Source: Flavobacterium johnsoniae
GTDB lineage: Bacteria > Bacteroidota > Bacteroidia > Flavobacteriales > Flavobacteriaceae
Reading direction: 5' to 3'
NCBI RefSeq assembly: GCF_030388325.1
Contig: NZ_CP103794.1
Coordinates: 1,736,001-1,800,000, forward strand
Length of the DNA: 64,000 bases
This document shows, one piece after another, positions 17,221 through 25,900 of the stretch (position 1 is the stretch's first letter; each line of letters begins with the position of its first letter). Below the pieces are notes generated by a model. The model saw nothing but the letters and a program-made list of their open reading frames with translations, did no database searches and had not been told where the DNA came from. The position numbers and the translations under genes were made by a program.

Positions 17221-19023
17221 ATGTCAGCAGAAGCGCACGATCACGATCACGGACACGATCACGAGCACGAACATCATCATAAAGATACGTTCATTACTAA
17301 ATATATTTTTAGTATTGATCATAAAATGATTGCTAAGCAATACTTGATTACTGGTATTATTATGGGGATCATTGGTATCGCAATGTCTTTGCTTTTCAGA
17401 ATGCAATTAGCGTGGCCAGAAGAGTCTTTTAAGATATTTAATGTTTTATTAGGAGATAAATTTGCACCTGATGGTGTAATGGCAAATGATATTTATTTAG
17501 CTTTAGTTACAATCCACGGTACCATCATGGTATTCTTTGTACTGACAGCGGGTTTGAGCGGAACTTTTAGTAATTTACTTATTCCACTTCAAATTGGAGC
17601 AAGAGACATGGCTTCAGGATTTATGAATATGATTTCATACTGGTTATTTTTCTTATCAGCAGTTATCATGTTATGTTCTTTATTTGTTGAGTCAGGACCA
17701 GCTTCTGCGGGATGGACAATTTATCCTCCTTTAAGTGCATTACCACAAGCAATTCCAGGATCTGGAACAGGTATGACTTTATGGTTGGTTTCAATGGCAA
17801 TTTTCATCGCATCTTCTTTGATGGGATCTTTAAATTACATTGTTACAGTAATCAATTTAAGAACTAAAGGAATGTCTATGACTAGACTTCCATTAACTAT
17901 CTGGACATTTTTTGTAACAGCTATTATTGGTGTTATTTCATTCCCAGTATTATTATCTGCAGCTTTATTATTAATTTTCGACAGAAGTTTTGGTACTTCA
18001 TTCTTCTTGTCTGATATCTATATTGCTGGAGAGGTTTTACATTACCAAGGTGGTTCTCCTGTATTGTTTGAGCACTTATTCTGGTTCTTAGGTCACCCTG
18101 AGGTTTATATCGTAATCTTACCAGCGATGGGTCTTGTTTCTGAAATTATGGCTACGAATGCTCGTAAACCAATTTTCGGATATAGAGCGATGATTATGTC
18201 TGTTCTTGCAATTGCATTCTTATCAACTATCGTTTGGGGTCACCACATGTTTATCTCTGGTATGAATCCTTTCTTAGGATCTGTATTTACATTTACAACT
18301 TTATTGATTGCAATTCCATCTGCTGTAAAAGCATTTAACTGGATTACAACTTTATGGAAAGGTAACTTACAATTCAACCCTGCAATGTTATTCTCTATCG
18401 GAATGGTTTCTACTTTCATTACTGGAGGTTTAACAGGAATCATTTTAGGAGATAGTACTTTAGATATTAACGTTCACGATACTTACTTCGTAATTGCTCA
18501 CTTTCACTTAGTAATGGGTATTTCTGCACTTTATGGAATGTTTGCTGGTATTTACCACTGGTTCCCTAAAATGTACGGAAGAATGTTAAACAAAAATTTA
18601 GGTTATATTCACTTCTGGATTACAGCAGTTTGTGCTTATGGAGTTTTCTTCCCAATGCACTTTATCGGATTAGCTGGTTTACCAAGACGTTACTATACAA
18701 ATACTAACTTCCCATTATTTGATGATTTGCAAAATGTGAATGTTTTAATTACAACATTTGCTCTTGTAGGAGGTGCATTCCAATTAGTATTCTTATACAA
18801 CTTCTTTAGTAGTATTTTCTACGGTAAAAAAGCAATTCAGAATCCATGGAAATCTACAACTTTGGAGTGGACTACTCCAGTTGAACATATCCACGGAAAC
18901 TGGCCAGGAGAAATTCCTCATGTATATCGTTGGCCGTATGACTACAGTAACCCAAATCATGATGTAGATTTTGTCCCTCAAAATGTACCTATGAAAGAAG
19001 GTGAAGAAGTTTTACACCACTAA
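17221..19023 (+). CDS. coxA: Cytochrome c oxidase subunit I
   Basis: A 600-aa catalytic subunit of the heme-copper oxidase with twelve membrane helices, reducing O2 at the heme a3-CuB site and pumping protons. Visible ligands include IHGTIMVFF (low-spin heme His), FLGHPEVYIVILP (CuB His with the cross-linked Tyr; the GHPEV glutamate marks an A1-type oxidase), GHHMF (two CuB His) and AHFHLVMG (heme His pair). The first 20 residues contain nine histidines alternating with acidic residues, an unusual N-terminal tag-like segment. It is the last gene of the 11.4-kb operon and is followed by a strong terminator. Confidence 0.97.
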   Translation: MSAEAHDHDHGHDHEHEHHHKDTFITKYIFSIDHKMIAKQYLITGIIMGIIGIAMSLLFRMQLAWPEESFKIFNVLLGDKFAPDGVMANDIYLALVTIHGTIMVFFVLTAGLSGTFSNLLIPLQIGARDMASGFMNMISYWLFFLSAVIMLCSLFVESGPASAGWTIYPPLSALPQAIPGSGTGMTLWLVSMAIFIASSLMGSLNYIVTVINLRTKGMSMTRLPLTIWTFFVTAIIGVISFPVLLSAALLLIFDRSFGTSFFLSDIYIAGEVLHYQGGSPVLFEHLFWFLGHPEVYIVILPAMGLVSEIMATNARKPIFGYRAMIMSVLAIAFLSTIVWGHHMFISGMNPFLGSVFTFTTLLIAIPSAVKAFNWITTLWKGNLQFNPAMLFSIGMVSTFITGGLTGIILGDSTLDINVHDTYFVIAHFHLVMGISALYGMFAGIYHWFPKMYGRMLNKNLGYIHFWITAVCAYGVFFPMHFIGLAGLPRRYYTNTNFPLFDDLQNVNVLITTFALVGGAFQLVFLYNFFSSIFYGKKAIQNPWKSTTLEWTTPVEHIHGNWPGEIPHVYRWPYDYSNPNHDVDFVPQNVPMKEGEEVLHH

Positions 19024-19036
19024 AATATTTTCAAAG

Positions 19037-19063
19037 AGACCGTCAGATATGACGGTCTTTTTT
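19037..19063 (+). terminator. Terminator of the act-cox operon
   Basis: Perfect stem AGACCGTCA / TGACGGTCT with loop GATA, then TTTTTT, 14 nt after the coxA stop codon. Confidence 0.92.
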
Positions 19064-19121
19064 GTTTAGTTAAAGTTTTAAACGTTCAGTTTTACAATTT
19101 TACAAAACTAATTAGTTTCTA

Positions 19122-19129
19122 TATCTTTG
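19122..19129 (+). promoter_or_regulatory. Promoter -7 element of ruvB
   Basis: TATCTTTG ends only 4 nt before the ruvB ATG, so the transcript should begin at or next to the start codon (leaderless or nearly so). No well-placed -33 TTTG is seen. Confidence 0.6.
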
Positions 19130-19133
19130 TAGA

Positions 19134-20156
19134 ATGAATGAAAATTTAGATCCTACAACAAAAGGATATAATTCGGAAGAATTAGATCTTGAGAAAAGAC
19201 TGCGTCCACTGTCATTTGATGATTTTGCTGGACAAGATCAAGTTTTGGAAAATTTGAAAGTATTCGTTGCTGCCGCTAATCAAAGAGGTGAAGCACTTGA
19301 TCATGCTTTATTTCATGGTCCTCCCGGTTTAGGAAAAACGACTTTGGCAAATATTCTTGCGAATGAATTAGAAGTTGGAATAAAAATTACTTCTGGTCCT
19401 GTTTTAGATAAACCAGGAGATTTAGCTGGTCTACTAACCAATCTAGATGAAAGAGATGTTTTGTTCATTGATGAGATTCATCGTTTAAGTCCTGTTGTAG
19501 AAGAGTATTTGTATTCTGCAATGGAAGATTTCAAGATTGATATTATGATTGAATCGGGGCCAAATGCGAGAACTGTTCAAATTAATTTGAATCCATTTAC
19601 ATTGATTGGTGCAACAACTAGATCTGGATTATTAACAGCACCTATGCGTGCGCGTTTCGGAATATCTTCTCGTTTGCAATATTACACTACAGAACTTTTA
19701 ACTACGATTGTAGAAAGAAGTGCTTCTATATTGAAAACACCTATAGATTTAGAAGCTGCAATTGAAATTGCAGGAAGAAGTCGTGGAACTCCTCGTATTG
19801 CAAATGCATTGCTAAGAAGGGTTCGTGATTTTGCACAAATTAAAGGAAATGGTAGAATTGATTTAGAGATTGCTAGATATGCTTTAAAGGCGCTTAATGT
19901 AGATGCTCATGGCCTAGATGAGATGGATAATAAAATTTTATTAACCATTATCAATAAGTTTAAAGGAGGTCCGGTTGGACTTTCAACTTTGGCTACAGCA
20001 GTAAGTGAAAGTAGCGAAACTATTGAAGAAGTCTATGAACCATTTTTGATTCAAGAGGGTTTCATTATGAGAACACCTCGCGGGCGAGAAGTCACAGATA
20101 AAGCCTATAGGCATCTGGGAAAAATAAACACTAATATTCAGGGTGGATTATTTTAA
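19134..20156 (+). CDS. ruvB: Holliday junction branch migration helicase RuvB
   Basis: A 340-aa AAA+ ATPase motor that drives branch migration of Holliday junctions together with RuvA (encoded at 38666). Walker A is G62-PPGLGKTT-70, Walker B is FIDEIH (about 111-116), sensor 1 lies in LIGATTRSG, and an arginine-finger region is in [10 protein letters not shown]-terminal winged-helix domain follows (about 265-335). Length is typical. The P450 gene follows after 11 nt. The promoter is unusually close to the ATG. Confidence 0.97.
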   Translation: MNENLDPTTKGYNSEELDLEKRLRPLSFDDFAGQDQVLENLKVFVAAANQRGEALDHALFHGPPGLGKTTLANILANELEVGIKITSGPVLDKPGDLAGLLTNLDERDVLFIDEIHRLSPVVEEYLYSAMEDFKIDIMIESGPNARTVQINLNPFTLIGATTRSGLLTAPMRARFGISSRLQYYTTELLTTIVERSASILKTPIDLEAAIEIAGRSRGTPRIANALLRRVRDFAQIKGNGRIDLEIARYALKALNVDAHGLDEMDNKILLTIINKFKGGPVGLSTLATAVSESSETIEEVYEPFLIQEGFIMRTPRGREVTDKAYRHLGKINTNIQGGLF

Positions 20157-20167
20157 TTTGTAATAGA

Positions 20168-21514
20168 ATGTCTGCTACCAAAAAATACAATTATCCTCCA
20201 AAACTTTCTATTTTTAGATTTTTTGTTGATGCGGAGGGTATTCGTAAAAATCCGATACCTTATCATAAAAGATATTTTGAAAGTTTTGGTGATTCTTTTT
20301 CTATAAGAATTGGAAAGTCACAACATATTATTTTGTCGAGAGATAATGAAGTGGCGCAATATATATTGCAGAAGAATCAGAAAAATTATTATAAGTCTAA
20401 ATTTCAATCTGTTTATCTTTCTAAATATTTAGGAAAAGGGCTTTTGACTGTTGATGGTGAATTTTGGTTAAAACAGAGAAGACTTATTCAGCCTGCTTTT
20501 CATAAACAAAAAATGAATCAGTTGGTCGAAAATATGAAAGCGACTATTATCGGTGAGTTAGATGAACTTATTGTAGATAAAGAAATAGATCTTTTTCCTG
20601 TAATGAGTGAATTGGCGTTTAATGTTGTGGCTAAATCTTTGTTTCAATTTTCTATTGCCCAAGAAAAACTAAATCGGATTAAATATATAATTGAAGCTGT
20701 CCAACAATTTTTGATCAAAGAAATTAGACTTCCTCACAAAGGATGGTGGTTTTCAATTAGTGGTCAAGTGAAAAAACATCTTGAACTCGCTAAAGAAAAT
20801 GATGAAATTATTAAAGAAATTATTTTAGAGCGTGTTGCTTCAAAAGATGAAATAAATGATTTGCTTAATATGCTACTCGAAACTCGTTATGATGATACTG
20901 GTGAGGGAATGTCGGTTGAGCAATTGATCGATGAAATAAAAATTCTTTTTATCGCAGGTCATGAAACTACTGCAAATTCTTTGACCTTTACATTGCATTT
21001 ATTAGGAAATCATCATGATGTGCAACAAAAGGTTTTTGATGAGATTAAAACAATAGAATCAGAAACTGATGATGTTGTGGAACAGCTTCAAAAAATGATT
21101 TATACGAATGCTGTTTTAAATGAATCTATGAGATTATATTCGCCTGCATGGATTACAGATAGACAGAATGTTAAAGATGATAATTTGGGAGAGTTTAACA
21201 TAAAAAAGGGAACATTAATTGGTGTTTCTTTTTACGAATTGCATCGAAATCCAAAATATTGGGAATCTCCAGATAGTTTTAACCCAGAGAGGTTTTTAGG
21301 AGAACAGAAAAAACACTCTATGCAATACTTTTATCCATTTGGAGCTGGACCTAGAATGTGTATTGGAGCAGGTTTTGCTATTTATGAAATGTCACTTGCA
21401 ATTGCATATATTATTAAAAAATATAAAATTAAATCTGTCAATTCCGAAGTTGATTTTAATCCATTAATTACATTGAAACCTGTCGGTGTTAAAGTGGTAT
21501 TTTCCGAAAGATGA
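20168..21514 (+). CDS. Cytochrome P450
   Basis: A 448-aa heme-thiolate monooxygenase, soluble, with no membrane anchor. Motifs: I-helix AGHETTANS (about 264-272) for oxygen activation, ExxR in NESMRLYSP (near 319), a PERF motif in NPERFLGE, and the heme loop [13 protein letters not shown] with the axial cysteine at 398. The overall pattern resembles the heme domain of the CYP102-like clade rather than a plant or steroid P450. No reductase or ferredoxin gene is nearby, so redox partners must be elsewhere. It lies between ruvB and queG; its stop overlaps the queG start. The substrate cannot be told. Confidence 0.93.
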   Translation: MSATKKYNYPPKLSIFRFFVDAEGIRKNPIPYHKRYFESFGDSFSIRIGKSQHIILSRDNEVAQYILQKNQKNYYKSKFQSVYLSKYLGKGLLTVDGEFWLKQRRLIQPAFHKQKMNQLVENMKATIIGELDELIVDKEIDLFPVMSELAFNVVAKSLFQFSIAQEKLNRIKYIIEAVQQFLIKEIRLPHKGWWFSISGQVKKHLELAKENDEIIKEIILERVASKDEINDLLNMLLETRYDDTGEGMSVEQLIDEIKILFIAGHETTANSLTFTLHLLGNHHDVQQKVFDEIKTIESETDDVVEQLQKMIYTNAVLNESMRLYSPAWITDRQNVKDDNLGEFNIKKGTLIGVSFYELHRNPKYWESPDSFNPERFLGEQKKHSMQYFYPFGAGPRMCIGAGFAIYEMSLAIAYIIKKYKIKSVNSEVDFNPLITLKPVGVKVVFSER

Positions 21515-22437
21515 TGATTAATTCTAAAGAAAAATATTCGAAATTTATTAAAGAAGAAGCTAAAAGACTTGGTTTTCTATCTTGCGGAATATCGAAAGCA
21601 GGTTTTTTGGAACAGGAAGCGCCAAGACTTGAAAATTGGCTTAAGAATAATCGTAATGGACAAATGGCTTATATGGAAAACCATTTTGATAAACGATTAG
21701 ATCCGACTTTATTAGTGGATGACGGAAAAAGCGTAGTTTCTCTTTTGTTGAACTATTTTCCTCAAGTTTCTCAAAATGAAGAAAGTTTTAAAATATCAAA
21801 GTATGCCTATGGGCAGGATTATCATTTTGTTATTAAAGATAAATTAAAAGAATTTTTACATTCTATTCAGGAAAATATAGGAGAGGTTTCGGGCCGCGCT
21901 TTTGTTGATTCTGCACCGGTTTTGGATAAAGCTTGGGCAGCGAAAAGCGGTTTGGGATGGATAGGAAAAAACAGTAATTTAATTACTCAAAAAGTCGGCT
22001 CTTTTTACTTCATAGCCGAGCTAATTATAGATTTAGAATTAGAATATGATTATGCTGTTACTGATCATTGCGGTTCTTGTACAGCTTGTATTGATGCTTG
22101 TCCAACAGAGGCAATTGTGGCGCCCTATATTGTCGATGGCAGTAAATGCATTTCTTATTACACTATTGAATTAAAAGAAAATCTTCCTTATGAAATGAAA
22201 GGAAAATTTGATGAATGGATGTTTGGTTGTGATACTTGTCAAGATGTTTGTCCATGGAATAGATTTTCTAAACCTCATTCAGAACCTCTTTTTAATCCAA
22301 ATCCCGAGTTGTTTTCTTTTGGCAAAAAAGATTGGATAGAAATTACAGAGGAAACATTTAAACTTGTTTTTAAAAATTCTCCAATTAAAAGAACAAAATT
22401 TGACGGATTAAAGCGGAATATCAAATTTTTACAATAA
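21511..22437 (+). CDS. queG: Epoxyqueuosine reductase QueG
   Basis: A 308-aa cobalamin- and Fe-S-dependent enzyme for the last step of queuosine synthesis, reducing epoxyqueuosine in tRNA wobble position 34. An N-terminal cobalamin-binding region includes [10 protein letters not shown] and [10 protein letters not shown], with the catalytic-aspartate segment FVDSAPVLD. Two [4Fe-4S] clusters: C187-xx-C190-xx-C193-xxx-C197-P and C240-xx-C243-xxx-C247-P, plus CISYYT between them. It is a short form without the C-terminal HEAT repeats, common in Bacteroidetes. The ATGATGA overlap with the P450 stop offers two ATGs (21511 or 21514). Confidence 0.95.
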   Translation: MMINSKEKYSKFIKEEAKRLGFLSCGISKAGFLEQEAPRLENWLKNNRNGQMAYMENHFDKRLDPTLLVDDGKSVVSLLLNYFPQVSQNEESFKISKYAYGQDYHFVIKDKLKEFLHSIQENIGEVSGRAFVDSAPVLDKAWAAKSGLGWIGKNSNLITQKVGSFYFIAELIIDLELEYDYAVTDHCGSCTACIDACPTEAIVAPYIVDGSKCISYYTIELKENLPYEMKGKFDEWMFGCDTCQDVCPWNRFSKPHSEPLFNPNPELFSFGKKDWIEITEETFKLVFKNSPIKRTKFDGLKRNIKFLQ

Positions 22438-22486
22438 TTTACTTATATCGTAACTTGTTGTTTGTTAGTTATTTGTGTTTTAAATT

Positions 22487-22507
22487 ATAAGTTTAAACTT
22501 ATTTTTT
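22487..22507 (+). terminator. Weak terminator after queG
   Basis: ATAAGT-TTAA-ACTTAT palindrome followed by TTTTT, about 50 nt after the queG stop. The stem is short and AT-rich, so confidence is limited. Confidence 0.4.
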
Positions 22508-22562
22508 AGTCTTCTGTTTTATTGAGTATTTGTCAATAAATACTGTCAAAATTACTTTTATT

Positions 22563-22584
22563 CATAATTCTTTAAGAATTTATG
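22563..22584. repeat. Imperfect inverted repeat, possible operator
   Basis: CATAATTCTT and AAGAATTTATG flank a central TA, forming an interrupted dyad about 360 bp upstream of the adhesin start. It could be a regulator site or a chance AT-rich palindrome. Confidence 0.25.
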
Positions 22585-22941
22585 ACCTCTTCATTATCAA
22601 ATAATTATATTTTTTTGTTATAAATAACACTGAACAGTTGTTAAATACTGCTTTTTGACGAGTTTATATGCATTTTATCGACTAATGTATCTGATAGTTG
22701 ATGATTTATCTACTTTCGTTTCTCCAAAACTACATTTTATAAACTTAAAACACGATTTTGTGTATTGAACCTATCATGACTATGGTCCAAGCGCTACTAT
22801 GTTCATTTAGAAATCATTCCAAGATTTCTAATGATTTTTCGAAAACCAATTATTTGAATTTTTCGTATTTCACCAATACGCTAAAGATGATCATCCATTT
22901 TTTAGTGTATTGTTTTTCTGTTCCACAAACTCAAGTTGTCT

Positions 22942-25900
22942 ATGCGTAACTTTACTTTTAAAAAGTTTAATTTATTTAAACTGTTTTTACTTATTTCATT
23001 ATTTTTTATCACGGCTCAAACTAGGGCACAATTTCCTTATTCACAATCATTTAAAAATTCTACAGCTCCAGGTGTTTTGTTTGGAGGTGAGCCAATAGCT
23101 TTTTTAACTGGCGGAGCTGGCCTTAGAGACGGTTATAATGATGCAAATGGCTCTGGATATTTGCGATTAACAAATAGACAAGGTAGCCAGAAAGGAATTG
23201 TTTATTCGGATATGTATTCATTTCCGTCTGCTTATGGAATGACTATTACATTTGAATACTATACACATAGTGGAAACGGTGCCGATGGTATTGCTTTTAT
23301 TTTGTTTGATGCTACGGCTTCTCCAGTTGCGGCAGGTGCTTTTGGAGGTTCCTTAGGTTATGCACAACGAAATTCTGAGACGGGTTTCTCTAAGGGGTAT
23401 CTAGGTATTGGAATTGACGAGTATGGAAATTTTTCTGCAAATAATGAAGGAAAGAATGGTGGGGCGCCAGGTGGTGTTTTACCTAGTAATGTTACTTTGA
23501 GAGGTGCAGGAACAGGTACAACGGGATATCCGCATTTAATTTCGGTTAGAACAACAGATTTAGCAAGTTCTTTCAATGTTGCAGGTGGGGATAGAGATGC
23601 TACGGACAATTCTAAATCTGGTTTTAGAAAAATGGAAGTTATTTTAAAACCGAGATCTGGCGGTGGTTTTTTTATTGATGTTTACTTAACTCATGGTACA
23701 GTAAGAGAGTTAATCATTAACAATTATGAATATAAAGTAGGAGCACCTTCTAATCTAAAATTTGCAATTTCTTCTTCTACAGGAGGATCTAATAATTTCC
23801 ATGAGATTAGAAATTTAAATATTACAGTTGATAAATCAACGCTTTTAACTCCTGTTGCTAATGCAGATACCTTTACAGGTTGTATCGGATTAGCAGCTAC
23901 TTCTGGAGATATTACTGCAAATGATAACGGATCAGTAAATACTTTAGGTACAATTAATAAATCTACAGTTGACTTAGATCCTGCGCTGACAGGAATTCAA
24001 ACTTCCAAGACAGTTGCTGATAAAGGGACTTTTACCTATAATTCATCAACTGGAGCTGTAACTTTTACTCCGCTAAACAATAATGTTGTTGGTCCTGTTC
24101 AAATCAATTATACTTTTAATGATACTTATGACAAGACTTCTAATTCTTCAACAATAACATATAACACATATACAGCTATTGCTAATAATGCGATTACGGC
24201 TCCTGCAACTAGTACTTTTTGTACAGCACCGCATGATCCAGGTGTTATAACAGGTTCTACAGCTACTGGTGGAGGTTCTGGATTAACTTACCAATGGGAA
24301 AGCAGTATAAATAATATAGATTTTAATCCTATTTCAGGAGCTACAAGTATAAGTTATGATCCGCCTAGTACAAGTACAACTGCTTATTACAGAAGAGTTG
24401 TTTCTTCTACAACTTGTAAAGACGTAAGTAATACAGTTTCTATTGTTTTTGGACAAGCGAGTACTCCAACTGCAACAGCAGCTACAGCGGTAACATGTAA
24501 TAGTTTTACAGCAAATTGGAATGCTGTTGCTAACGCAACTTCTTATGGATTAGAGGTTTCTAGCAATTCAAATTTTAATACTCACGAAGGAAATTTAGAT
24601 GGAAGAAATCTTAATTCATCTTCAACTTCTTTTAATGTTACAGGTTTAACTTCTGGACAAACTTATTATTTTAAGGTTTGGTCTTACAATTCTTGTGGAG
24701 TTGGACCAACAGCCTCTAATGTAATTACTGTAACTGTAGGAAACGGCTCAGTAGCTGGAACAGTATCTTCTGCGCAAACAATTTGTTCAGGGACTGCTCC
24801 ACAAGATTTAACATTAACAGGTTATACAGGAACTATTCAATGGCAGTCATCTACAAATAATAGTACATTTAATGATATTAATGGAGCTACAAATGCTGTT
24901 TTAACAAGTGCCCAAATGGGAACACTTACTGCAAATACATATTATAGAGCAGTTGTAAAAAGTGGCTCATGTACGGCAGCAAATTCAGCATCAGTTTTAA
25001 TTACAATAAGTCCAGTTCCAAGTTTGGGAACGATATCGCAATTTGCAACAACTTGTGAAGGTGCTCCTGCTAGAATAAACTTAAAAGGATTATTGCCAAA
25101 TACAACATCTACTATTGCATATTCTATTGATGGAGTTGCACAAACACCTGTAACTGGTGTTGCAGCAGACGGATCTGGGGATGGATTTTTTGAAACTGTA
25201 AATTTAACGGCAGCAAATAATGGAAAGACATTAAGAGTAACAACTGTTACTAGAACAAATGCAACTCCAAGCTGTACTAGTACTGTTAATAAGGATGTTA
25301 CATTAAGTGTAAATGCTTCTTCAGTTGGAGGAACAATTGCTTCAGTAGCAGCGATTTGTTCTGGAACTTCGCCTGCTAATTTGGTATTAAGTGGTAATAA
25401 CGGTTCAGTTTTAAGATGGCAAAAATCAACAGATTCAGGTTTTTCAACTCGAACGGATATTAATATAACTTCAACAACATTAACAAGCGCTAATATCGGA
25501 AACTTAACAGCAAGCACTTATTTTAGAGCAGTTGTTCAGAATGGAGATTGTGCTGCTGTTTTTTCAGATGCTGTTTTGGTAACTGTTAACGCTTTGCCAG
25601 CAGTTCTTTCTTTAACAGGAAGTACTATCTGCGTTTTACCAGGAGGAAATGGTACTATCGCTTCTTCAACTTCAGCAAGCGGAATAAGTTATCAATTATA
25701 TAATTCAAGCAATACAGCTGTTCAATCTGCAAAATCAGGAAATGGATCTGCATTAACTTGGACTAATCTTGTTGCAGGAAATGGTTATTATGTAATTGGA
25801 AGAAACACGACAACTTCTTGTACATCTACAAGTGCTACAGTAAATGTTGCTACCAATCCTAATCCAGACGCTCTTGTTTTAACAGGAAGTACAATTTGTG

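Larger units (their letters stand above)
22438..22941 (+). other. 504-bp intergenic region upstream of the giant adhesin
   Basis: AT-rich, with no convincing gene; short open frames here (for example at 22758) show no signal peptide, family motif or sensible start. It holds a weak terminator-like palindrome at 22487 and an inverted repeat at 22563. I found no TAnnTTTG element before the adhesin ATG, although a long 5' leader or regulated promoter is likely here. Confidence 0.6.

Noticed and set aside
22758..22949. Short open frame just before the adhesin
   Set aside because: It overlaps the adhesin start, lacks a signal or family motif and has AT-rich random composition.
24942..25517. 191-codon minus-strand frame in the adhesin region
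   Set aside because: It is antisense to Ig-like modules whose threonine/serine-rich codons leave the reverse frame open; there is no independent evidence of a gene.
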